DNA of 8,848 bases from Promethearchaeota archaeon (GTDB lineage Archaea > Asgardarchaeota > Lokiarchaeia > Sigynarchaeales > SOKP01): positions 1 to 8,848 of the forward strand of contig JAEOTV010000217.1 of NCBI GenBank assembly GCA_016839635.1. Direction: 5' to 3'. Each line of letters starts with the position of its first letter. The stretch's first letter is position 1. Both the position numbers and the translations under genes were made by a program. This document shows positions 1-5,786 of the stretch, one piece after another. Below the pieces are notes generated by a model. It worked only from the letters and a program-made list of their open reading frames with translations, searched no databases and was not told where the DNA came from.

Positions 1-1
1 A

Positions 2-94
2 GCTCCTTTAGTGGGTCACGTTATCGCAGCAGAAGTTATACTAATAGTAATTATTTATATCTCCTTTAGTAAAAGGAAATCAGAAATTAATTAA
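2..94 (+). CDS. C-terminal end of a membrane-anchored protein (partial)
   Basis: An open frame enters from the left edge and stops with TAA at 92-94, giving about 30 residues. These read as a hydrophobic stretch rich in Val, Ile and Leu (roughly codons 5-21), followed by a basic tail (SKRKSEIN). A single hydrophobic helix followed at once by Lys/Arg residues is the usual C-terminal membrane anchor with a cytoplasmic tail, and is common at the end of archaeal surface proteins. It could equally be the last helix of a multi-pass protein. Nothing of the functional part lies in the window, so no function is assigned. The frame is short, so it could be chance, but the hydrophobic-then-basic order and the clean stop favour a real gene end. 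Confidence 0.5.
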   Translation, partial: APLVGHVIAAEVILIVIIYISFSKRKSEIN

Positions 95-205
95 TTGCTG
101 CTCGTCGAACTGGGCATCAAAATTAAGCATATCTACTTTTATATTTTGTTGATTATAACTGTTAATTTCACTGTTCAAAAGGTTTAAATAATTTATTTTT
201 ATCTA

Positions 206-259
206 TATATTTAGATATATTTTAATATTAATAATAGAAAAAATATATCTCTAAATATA
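206..259. repeat. Imperfect 18-bp inverted repeat (hairpin) just upstream of the beta-helix gene
   Basis: The left arm at 206-223 is the reverse complement of the right arm at 240-259, apart from an extra CT at 251-252. The arms are separated by 16 bases. The right arm ends 9 bases before the TTG start at 269. If transcribed, it would form a long AU stem over the start region. It could also be a paired binding site around the promoter. The extreme AT content lowers its significance. Confidence 0.5.
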
Positions 260-268
260 ATAATAACA

Positions 269-799
269 TTGAAGATTAAAATCTATGGTGGATCTCACTG
301 GTTTCAAACTTATTTTTACGAAATTCAATTTGAGTTAAATGGCGCTGGTACAATTGATGATCCATTTTTAATTTCAAATAACCACAATATTAATGACGGC
401 GATCTTGAATATTATATTTATGATTCTTCCTCTTATATTAAGTTTAATAAAATTCTGTTTAAGTCTTTATATCTAAATTTGTGTGAAAATATAATTATAG
501 TGGATGCTGTATTAAAAAACTTAACTCTAAATCGTTGTTCTAAAGTATTGATCCAAAACGCAGAGGTGAAAAAAAGACTAAGTATATTTGACTCACACGT
601 AATTAAATTTGCGGATTGCAATATTAATAAAATGCTGGGCTTTTCAGGGGATCAAATTTTATTTTCTAATTGTAGTGTAAAAAGAATTTCAAAAAAAACT
701 GAAGCTTCAGTCCTCGTCGAACATTCTAAACTAAATAAAATAGAGAAAAAATACCAAAAAAATATTCATGGAAAAGATTTTTCTATAGAAAAATCGTGA
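269..799 (+). CDS. Small parallel beta-helix (solenoid) repeat protein
   Basis: This is a 176-residue protein. Residues 67-157 divide into five successive repeats of 18, 18, 19, 18 and 18 residues, starting at 67, 85, 103, 122 and 140. They share the pattern aliphatic-x-aliphatic, a Cys or Asp turn, a run of three or four hydrophobic residues, then a basic end. A weaker repeat may precede them at 48-66. Near the N-terminus, residues 25-35 contain a GxGTxxxPFLI-type segment like those that open right-handed beta-helix domains. Such repeats stack into a parallel beta-helix; members of this fold bind or cleave polysaccharides or act as adhesins, and no catalytic residues can be picked out here. 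There is no signal peptide or membrane segment, so it may be cytosolic. TTG at 269 is the only usable start: the frame opens after a stop at 212-214 and has no ATG. No Shine-Dalgarno is visible. A TATA-like stretch lies near 182-191. The call of fold is firm, the function unknown. Confidence 0.75.
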   Translation: MKIKIYGGSHWFQTYFYEIQFELNGAGTIDDPFLISNNHNINDGDLEYYIYDSSSYIKFNKILFKSLYLNLCENIIIVDAVLKNLTLNRCSKVLIQNAEVKKRLSIFDSHVIKFADCNINKMLGFSGDQILFSNCSVKRISKKTEASVLVEHSKLNKIEKKYQKNIHGKDFSIEKS

Positions 800-822
800 C
801 AAAACTTTAGATAATAATGATG

Positions 823-842
823 AAAAATAAAAAAAAGTAAAA
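823..842 (-). terminator. T-rich terminator of the four-helix membrane gene
   Basis: On the minus strand, 20-40 bases past the stop of the gene at 863-1252, there is a run of Ts broken only by single bases. It has no GC hairpin, as is usual for archaeal intrinsic termination. A perfect 12-bp palindrome at 846-857 (AGTTTTAAAACT) lies between the two convergent genes. Confidence 0.4.
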
Positions 843-862
843 TTTAGTTTTAAAACTTTAAT

Positions 863-1252
863 CTATTGCTTTTGCTGTTGAATATAAAAGTATAATAACG
901 CGAGGAAAAACAATATTTGCATAGCAAAATTCAAACCACCTGCCCAACCAGTACCATGAAGGAAAATTCCTATTATCTGAACAATCGCACCTAAGATTTG
1001 TATTAAAATATTTAATATTATAAAGTATTCAATTTTATCCCATTCCTTTTCCCTATATATTAAAAACGTGACAAAAGCAAAGCTTAAAAAAATCACTCCT
1101 ATAAACCTACCTGCGGTTGGGTCCCAATCAGGCCAACTAAACCATATAACATAAAGATCAATGAAGAATGTAAAGAATATCCCAAATAAAACAAAAACTG
1201 CAAGCTCAACAAGAAGGGTGATTTTTAATCCCTTTAAAATTTCAGGACTCAT
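863..1252 (-). CDS. Four-helix integral membrane protein, unknown function
   Basis: This is a 129-residue protein that is almost entirely membrane-embedded. Four hydrophobic segments lie at about 11-33, 47-66, 76-98 and 105-124. Helices 1 and 2 are joined by a Trp/Asp/Pro-rich loop (WPDWDPTAGRFIG, residues 40-52) that looks like the family signature, and helices 2 and 3 by a charged loop (YREKEWDK). The size and helix count resemble small four-helix families such as the DoxX-like or DUF4345 groups, but I do not recognise the family with certainty. The ATG at 1250-1252 is supported by a Shine-Dalgarno GAGGGAT at 1261-1267, eight bases upstream, and by a TATA-like box at 1312-1322 on the same strand. 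The next gene upstream is a flavodoxin 210 bases away; the two may be neighbours without forming an operon. Confidence 0.8.
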   Translation of the reverse strand: MSPEILKGLKITLLVELAVFVLFGIFFTFFIDLYVIWFSWPDWDPTAGRFIGVIFLSFAFVTFLIYREKEWDKIEYFIILNILIQILGAIVQIIGIFLHGTGWAGGLNFAMQILFFLALLYFYIQQQKQ

Positions 1253-1311
1253 TTAATATTATCCCTCTACTATATATTTTTTGAAAAATTTTACTCAAAT
1301 GTATTTTCTAT

Positions 1312-1322
1312 TTTATATAAAT
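1312..1322 (-). promoter_or_regulatory. TATA-like box for the four-helix membrane gene
   Basis: The minus strand reads ATTTATATAAA about 60 bases upstream of the ATG at 1252. Transcription would start near 1287-1290 and leave a leader of 35-40 bases that contains the GAGGGAT ribosome site. Confidence 0.4.
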
Positions 1323-1462
1323 CTTTTCAATAACATCAAAGAAGGATTAATAGAAAATATTTGCTTGGATTAATTAAGAGATCATACAGAAAAATTAACC
1401 ATAAATTAATCTATTTTTTATTTAACACGAGAAAGTCTAAAAAGATAATAATATAATATGAT

Positions 1463-1984
1463 TTAGATTTTGTCTAATATTGATATAGCAAATTTTTTAG
1501 CATTTTCAAGATCTTGTTCATTAGGATGTCCTTTTACATAATTTATAAAATTTTCTTCAACTTTCTTCCTCTCCTCTGGTGAGAGTGTAGAAAGACGTGC
1601 TTCTCTTTGCTGCTGTGCTAATGGAACTAAATTTTCACCGCAGCACTCGAACTCGCCTAACAATTGGCATTTTTGTTTTTCGATTAAATTATTTATCGAT
1701 TTAAATGCCTTCGGCCAAGGAGTTATACTTTCATGGGTGTAAAAATATGCAAAATTGGGAGGTAAATTAGGAGCTTTTTTTATAAGAGTTGTGACTTTCC
1801 TGCTCACATTAAAAGCGTAGATTCCCGATCCTAAAAAGACAAGATCATAGGATTCTAAATTTATTGGGTCTACTTCTTTTACTTTTAAAAGGTCAACATC
1901 GTGTCCCGTGATTCCTTTTTTTAGGGCGTTAGCAACTTTTTCAGTATTTCCGGTATCTGAGTAATAAGTTATTAATATTTTCAT
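1463..1984 (-). CDS. Flavodoxin-family protein
   Basis: This is a 173-residue flavodoxin-like protein, expected to bind FMN and act as a small cytosolic electron carrier or quinone/FMN reductase. Near the N-terminus, MKILITYYSDTGNT forms beta-strand 1 and the FMN phosphate-binding loop (S9-x-T11-G12-x-T14). LVFLGSGIYAF (48-58) corresponds to the strand and loop lining the isoalloxazine ring. FAYFYTHES (78-86) is the next core strand, and CCGENL (114-119) follows. The tail GHPNEQDLENAKKFA (152-166) is the closing element common in flavodoxin-like proteins. Length suits the family. I chose the ATG at 1982-1984; a TTG two codons upstream (1988-1990) is also in frame, but MKILI is the usual opening. 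No strong Shine-Dalgarno is seen. A possible TATA-like stretch lies near 2040-2051. The redox partner is not evident from the neighbours. Confidence 0.88.
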   Translation of the reverse strand: MKILITYYSDTGNTEKVANALKKGITGHDVDLLKVKEVDPINLESYDLVFLGSGIYAFNVSRKVTTLIKKAPNLPPNFAYFYTHESITPWPKAFKSINNLIEKQKCQLLGEFECCGENLVPLAQQQREARLSTLSPEERKKVEENFINYVKGHPNEQDLENAKKFAISILDKI

Positions 1985-2094
1985 TTTCAACTTTTAAAAA
2001 CTATTATTTAATTAGTACTTAATATCTCCTTTCGAATAAATATTTTTCTTACGAAATAAAATAAGAGATTGCGCCCCCTCAACCCTTAACCGGT

Positions 2095-2119
2095 AAAAAA
2101 AAGAAATGGAAAAGAAAAA
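2095..2119 (-). terminator. T-rich terminator downstream of TFB
   Basis: Just past the TFB stop, the minus strand carries a pyrimidine tract of T runs broken by single C or CCA, ending in eight Ts. This matches the oligo-T type of archaeal terminator and separates TFB from the flavodoxin gene. Confidence 0.5.
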
Positions 2120-2125
2120 TCTAGC

Positions 2126-3025
2126 TTAATGTAGATTAACGTTAAAATTGAATGTTATATTTTGTAAAAATTCCTTATACCGAGAACGAAGAGTCACCTC
2201 AGTGACTCCAATGACTTTTGAAATATCTTTTTGACTTACTTTATGATTCTTCAACTTCGATACTAAGTATATCGACCCGGCACACAATCCTTTTGGATCT
2301 TTACCACAAATTGATGTATTTGCAATGAAATTCTTTAAAACCTTTATAGCTTCTTTCTCTACATTAATATCTAAACCTAAATCAGCGCAATAACGTGGTA
2401 TAAGGGATACAGGATCAATATGAGGTGATTTTAAATTCAATTCTCTTACTAAGATCTTATAGCATTTTTTTACAATATTATCATTTATTGATGCTTCCTC
2501 TAAGATTTCTTGAAGAGTAATAGGAACTCTCTCCTGCTTGCATACATAATACGCACATGCAGCAATCATACCATTTATAGATCTGCCCCTTAAGAGATTT
2601 TTTTTAAAGACTTCTTTATAAAGCCGAACAGCTGATTTTTTTACCCTCTCTGGAAAATTTAAATTGCCACCTATCCTCTTTAATTCTGTAATGGCAATTA
2701 ACATATTTCTCTTTTCCCAAGATAAATGAGTATTCCATTTTGCTGCCCTCCTTAAATCGGGATTTTTTATTTTTGTCCTATCAATTATCGTACTCAACCC
2801 TATATCAGGCATCAAAATTGAAATTGGACATCCAGTTCGTTCTTTTTTATCCTTCTCTTGCTTTGAATAAGCCCTTATACCACTGTGAGTGATATCGACT
2901 GCCTTTTCAGATACAACCAAACCACAATGCTGGCAAACAATCTCCCCTCTTTGATGGATAGTGATAGTGGTGCCCCCACATTCAGGACAGAAACCACTAT
3001 TTTGAGGTGTAATTTCAACAACCAT
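2126..3025 (-). CDS. tfb: Transcription initiation factor B (TFB, archaeal TFIIB)
   Basis: This is a 299-residue general transcription factor that bridges the TBP-TATA complex and RNA polymerase and selects the start site. The N-terminal zinc ribbon has Cys13, Cys16, Cys31 and Cys34 (CPEC, CQHC). The B-reader/linker follows at about 51-82, with RAYSKQEKDKKERTGCP and a GLSTII segment matching the family's GLST motif. The first cyclin-like repeat spans about 100-195 and the second about 200-295; the latter holds the helix-turn-helix (VSQKDISKVIGVTEVTLRSRY, roughly 263-283) that contacts the BRE. Length is normal. ATG at 3023-3025 is the natural start. A TATA-like element near 3074-3086 suggests a leader of about 25 bases. 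The gene diverges from the two hybrid regulators, so they may share the 550-base region between them. Whether this is the only TFB of the organism cannot be told. Confidence 0.95.
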   Translation of the reverse strand: MVVEITPQNSGFCPECGGTTITIHQRGEIVCQHCGLVVSEKAVDITHSGIRAYSKQEKDKKERTGCPISILMPDIGLSTIIDRTKIKNPDLRRAAKWNTHLSWEKRNMLIAITELKRIGGNLNFPERVKKSAVRLYKEVFKKNLLRGRSINGMIAACAYYVCKQERVPITLQEILEEASINDNIVKKCYKILVRELNLKSPHIDPVSLIPRYCADLGLDINVEKEAIKVLKNFIANTSICGKDPKGLCAGSIYLVSKLKNHKVSQKDISKVIGVTEVTLRSRYKEFLQNITFNFNVNLH

Positions 3026-3093
3026 AAGTTTTAACCCTAATTATTAGTTTTTTTATCGTTTTTTGTGACAATCAATATATTTGAACACACAAT

Positions 3094-3139
3094 ATATACA
3101 AAAAATTTTGTTTTTTACAACAAATAATTTTTTGTATAT
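3094..3139. repeat. Perfect 14-bp inverted repeat upstream of TFB
   Basis: ATATACAAAAAATT at 3094-3107 is matched by its exact reverse complement at 3126-3139, with an 18-base spacer that itself contains AACAAAT. It lies 70-115 bases upstream of the TFB start, behind its presumed TATA box, where an activator or repressor dimer could bind. Confidence 0.5.
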
Positions 3140-3451
3140 TATTATAGATCCCTTTTTAGTATTTAAATGTTTTCGTTATAACAAATCCTTTAAATATGCA
3201 TTATTTATTTGTACACAAAAAACATTTGTTAGTAGAAACTATTAACCTAATATTATAAAATATGTATAATATCTACAATATACTTTATTTGTTATAAAAT
3301 CTAATACTGATTTCAATAGAATTACTAAATTTGTCGGGTAAATTAGTTTTACTAAGTATAAATCAATTTTATTGAGTACAAAAAAATTTGGAATTAACCA
3401 AACCTAATTAGAGATTATTAACAAAACTAACTTCTATTCATATTTTTTTGG

Positions 3452-3460
3452 TTTATATAA
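3452..3460 (+). promoter_or_regulatory. TATA-like box for the first hybrid regulator
   Basis: TTTATATAA lies 116 bases before the ATG at 3576. A second candidate (AATATTATATGA) is near 3487-3497. Either gives a long AT-rich leader, which is unusual for an archaeal gene. The near-palindrome at 3521-3532 falls in that leader. Confidence 0.35.
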
Positions 3461-3575
3461 GAATATAATAACATAAATTATCTCAAATATTATATGATAA
3501 TTTTTTTACACACAAAATTCCGTTTTCAAACGAGAAAAAAAAATAAAAAAAACATTAAATAATAGTTCTTTTATT

Positions 3576-4550
3576 ATGTTTTCAAGTAAAAATAAGCTAG
3601 GAATTAGTGGTACAAAAATAACTGATCCTAAAAATACTGACGAAAATCAGGATAAAAAAAAATCAGAGGAATCTTCTATGAGTAATAATGGTGTTTCCAC
3701 TAAAAAGACAGATGAAATGAAGAAATACGAGCAACTCACAGGTAGATATGCAATTTGGCGGGGAATTGTAACCGAGGGTTTTAGAAAGTGGCAAAGAGGA
3801 GACAAAGTTTATCAACGAGATAAAGAAAGAATTTCCTTGTATGTATCTGATGATACTAAATTAAAATGGTTAAATTATACAAAAAAGAATGGAGATCTTA
3901 CCATTTCTAAGCTAATTCGAGAAGCAGTTTCACTTTTTATAGAGAATAAATCAAATAATTCAGGACATAACTTATCAAAATTAAAACCTCAAACAATTTC
4001 AAATATATCTCACACATTAAAAGAACCTTTAACATCAATAAAAGGATATTCACAGTTACTTATTGAGAATTATAAAGATCAATTGAATGATCAGGTTTTA
4101 GAAACAGTAAAAAATATCTTTGAACAATCTGTATTGCTTGAGAAGAAAATAATAAATATTTTAGATAATATGAAAGTAGAATCAGAATATGATGTATTAT
4201 TAATTGAAGATGATCTTGCGACCATTCGATTGATAACAAGTTATTTCGACAGTAAGGGATATAAATGTAAAGGTGTTGTAAGTGGTTCAAAAGGTTTGGA
4301 AGAATTAGGGAATACAATTCCAAAAGTGATCTTGTTAGATATTATTTTACCAGACCTTAGTGGATATGACATCTGTAAAACAATAAAATCAGATAAAGAA
4401 TGGGCAGATATTCCTTTGTTTTTCTTAACCGCCATAGCTGGGAGTGAAGTTGAAAAGAACTTAAAAGATACGAAAGCAGATGGGTATATATTAAAACCAT
4501 TTAATTTTTCTGATTTTGAAGTAATATTTGATGTTTTAAAGAAAAACTAA
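3576..4550 (+). CDS. Ribbon-helix-helix / HisKA / receiver hybrid regulator, copy 1
   Basis: This is a 324-residue cytosolic protein. Residues 1-50 are polar and probably disordered. A conserved block YAIWRG..TEGF.KW (58-72) leads into a ribbon-helix-helix DNA-binding domain at about 85-124 (strand RISLYVS, then two helices). Residues 137-199 form a HisKA-type helical hairpin with an intact H-box, SHTLKEPLTSIKGYSQLL, putting the phosphoacceptor at His146. A complete receiver domain follows at 206-324: acidic pair Asp212/Asp213, phosphoacceptor Asp255 (LLDIILPD), Thr285 and Lys307 (LKPF). No HATPase domain exists between or after them. The layout suggests a DNA-binding dimer controlled by phosphate passed between an outside kinase, His146 and Asp255; this is inference. 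ATG 3576 is the longest start but has no ribosome site. ATG 3678 (Met35) has AGAGGA seven bases upstream and may be the true start. Copy 2 lies downstream at about 65% identity by eye over the core. Confidence 0.88.
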   Translation: MFSSKNKLGISGTKITDPKNTDENQDKKKSEESSMSNNGVSTKKTDEMKKYEQLTGRYAIWRGIVTEGFRKWQRGDKVYQRDKERISLYVSDDTKLKWLNYTKKNGDLTISKLIREAVSLFIENKSNNSGHNLSKLKPQTISNISHTLKEPLTSIKGYSQLLIENYKDQLNDQVLETVKNIFEQSVLLEKKIINILDNMKVESEYDVLLIEDDLATIRLITSYFDSKGYKCKGVVSGSKGLEELGNTIPKVILLDIILPDLSGYDICKTIKSDKEWADIPLFFLTAIAGSEVEKNLKDTKADGYILKPFNFSDFEVIFDVLKKN

Positions 4551-4630
4551 GAACAAGATTTGATTTTATTACTATTTCTTAGAAATTTGGACATAATCAC
4601 GATAACACATTAGCTTTATAATAAAAAAGA

Positions 4631-4639
4631 TTTATAAAT
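4631..4639 (+). promoter_or_regulatory. TATA-like box for the second hybrid regulator
   Basis: TTTATAAAT follows a purine-rich AAAAAAGA that could serve as a BRE. Transcription would begin near 4660, inside the palindrome at 4654-4663. The second regulator therefore probably has its own promoter and does not depend on read-through from copy 1. Confidence 0.45.
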
Positions 4640-4653
4640 GGATAAAAAATTAC

Positions 4654-4677
4654 ACAATATTGTATACTTACAATATT
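4654..4677. promoter_or_regulatory. Palindrome and half-repeat over the predicted start site of copy 2
   Basis: ACAATATTGT at 4654-4663 is a perfect 10-bp palindrome. Its left part, ACAATATT, recurs at 4670-4677, sixteen bases on. A related ACAATATA occurs at 3090-3097 and 3275-3282 in the control region upstream of copy 1. The position, 15-25 bases downstream of the TATA box, is where an archaeal repressor would block polymerase. Autoregulation by the ribbon-helix-helix domain is a reasonable guess. Confidence 0.35.
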
Positions 4678-4755
4678 TGAAATCTTAATTGATGAACAAA
4701 TTATATATTTAGAGAATAATGTTTACAAAAATGAAGGATATCTGATAAAAAAAAA

Positions 4756-4764
4756 GGAGGAGAG
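4756..4764 (+). promoter_or_regulatory. Strong Shine-Dalgarno without an ATG behind it
   Basis: GGAGGAGAG is the best ribosome site in the window. Seven bases on lies the in-frame codon ATT (4772-4774), at the same point where copy 1 has AGAGGA, seven bases, then ATG (3678). An eight-codon frame, ATG 4719 to TGA 4743-4745, ends just before it. Confidence 0.45.
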
Positions 4765-4831
4765 TCAAAAAATTTCAGATAAAAATAATTCAACTAAAAA
4801 AGATAAAGAAAATGCAAAAAAAAGGAAGCAC

Positions 4832-5722
4832 TTGACAGATGAGGAAATCGAAAATCTCGACCTTAAAAGTAAACAAGTTAAAGATTTAATGGAAGAATAC
4901 GAAAATGGAACTGATAAATATGCGATTTGGCGTGGGTCTATAACAGAAGGATTCAAAAAGTGGTTAAAAGGGGAGAAAATCTATGATAGAGACAAAGAAA
5001 GGATCTCATTATATGTATCAGAAGACACAAAAGACCAATGGCAAAAATTTAAAGAAAAAAAAGATTACTCCACGATCTCAGCTTTGATTAGAGAGAGTGT
5101 CGATTATTACATTGAACAAAAATCTGACCTTCTCAGTGATAAATTACAAAGAATGGATGAGAAGACAATTTCTAACATTTCTCATGCATTAAAGGAGCCA
5201 CTCACCACCATAAAGGGATTCAGTCAACTTCTTCTAGAAAATTACGCAGATGAGTTGAATGAAGATGTTTTGCTTACAATTAAAAATATCTTTGACCAAA
5301 GTTTACTTCTCGAAAATAAAATCATTAATATACTAGATAATATTGCTACTGAAGAACATCACCCTCAGTATGACATACTGCTGATTGAAGATGATTTAGC
5401 AACCATACGCTTGCTTACGAGTTATTTCGAAAGTAAGGGATATAAATGTAAGGGTGTAGTAAGTGGAACAAAAGGTATAGAAGAAATTAGAGGCGGTATT
5501 CCCAAACTTATCCTATTAGATATTATCTTACCAGACATTTCTGGATATGAAATATGTAAAATGATTAAGGAGCATGAAAAATATAAAGAAATACCAGTTT
5601 ACTTATTGACGGCAATACCTGGGAGTGAAGTGGAAAAAAAAATGGTCGACATTAAAGCTGATGGATATATCTTGAAACCGTTTGATTTTTCAGATTTTGA
5701 AGTAGTCTTCCAGTATTTATAA
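4832..5722 (+). CDS. Ribbon-helix-helix / HisKA / receiver hybrid regulator, copy 2
   Basis: This tandem paralog of the upstream gene is 296 residues from TTG 4832. The order is the same: YAIWRG block at 30-44, ribbon-helix-helix at about 57-97 (RISLYVSEDT), HisKA hairpin at about 110-170 with His118 in SHALKEPLTTIKGFSQLL, receiver at 180-296 with Asp187/Asp188, phosphoacceptor Asp230, Thr260 and Lys282. No kinase ATPase domain is present. The H-box and the receiver are the best-conserved parts between copies, while the start of the protein and the ribbon-helix-helix helices differ more, which suggests a shared signal but perhaps different DNA sites. TTG 4832 is the first ordinary start codon in the frame and has AAAGGA five bases upstream. 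The frame is open back to 4646, and similarity to copy 1 continues upstream of 4832, so translation may begin earlier, possibly at ATT 4772 behind a strong GGAGGAGAG site. Confidence 0.85.
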   Translation: MTDEEIENLDLKSKQVKDLMEEYENGTDKYAIWRGSITEGFKKWLKGEKIYDRDKERISLYVSEDTKDQWQKFKEKKDYSTISALIRESVDYYIEQKSDLLSDKLQRMDEKTISNISHALKEPLTTIKGFSQLLLENYADELNEDVLLTIKNIFDQSLLLENKIINILDNIATEEHHPQYDILLIEDDLATIRLLTSYFESKGYKCKGVVSGTKGIEEIRGGIPKLILLDIILPDISGYEICKMIKEHEKYKEIPVYLLTAIPGSEVEKKMVDIKADGYILKPFDFSDFEVVFQYL

Positions 5723-5786
5723 GTTCTTTTAAGATTATTTTTGATTTAATATGATAAGTCTTATACTGTCATAGAAATTATTAGAA

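Larger units (their letters stand above)
3026..3575. other. 550-base gene-free divergent control region
   Basis: No convincing coding frame is present on either strand. The stretch is extremely AT-rich and holds the TFB promoter on its left and the first regulator's promoter on its right. In between lie an unusual set of repeats. There is a 14-bp inverted repeat at 3094-3107/3126-3139. An 11-bp inverted pair lies at 3176-3186/3287-3297. The heptamer AACAAAT occurs at 3119-3125 and 3180-3186, and in reverse at 3224-3230 and 3287-3293. A 12-bp near-palindrome (CGTTT-TC-AAACG) sits at 3521-3532. Its length and density of symmetric sites suggest a multi-site regulatory region; this is inference. 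Confidence 0.55.

Noticed and set aside
1..71. CTCCTTTAGT occurring twice (3-12 and 61-70)
   Set aside because: A 10-base match 58 bases apart, both copies inside a probable coding end, has no further repeat structure and may be chance.
433..621. 62-codon minus-strand frame inside the beta-helix gene
   Set aside because: It lies wholly opposite a gene with a clear repeat pattern and shows no domain or ribosome site.
2026..2032. AAAGGAG on the minus strand as a ribosome site for the flavodoxin
   Set aside because: It is more than 40 bases from the ATG and no in-frame start lies close to it.
3026..3575. CRISPR array or origin of replication in the repeat-rich region
   Set aside because: Repeats are short, unevenly spaced and inverted, so it is not a CRISPR. 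No origin-recognition-box pattern or replication initiator gene is visible.
4060..4435. Two overlapping minus-strand frames (4060-4323, 4241-4435) inside copy 1
   Set aside because: Both lie opposite the conserved HisKA/receiver region and have leucine- and tyrosine-rich low-complexity translations typical of antisense of AT-rich genes.
4765..4956. 63-codon minus-strand frame over the start of copy 2
   Set aside because: It is a serine- and leucine-rich antisense reading of a lysine/glutamate-rich coding stretch, with no supporting signal.
5746..5765. ATAAG-T-CTTAT symmetric element between the convergent genes
   Set aside because: A five-base arm with a one-base loop is not a stable hairpin, and there is no T run beside it, so a terminator is not supported.
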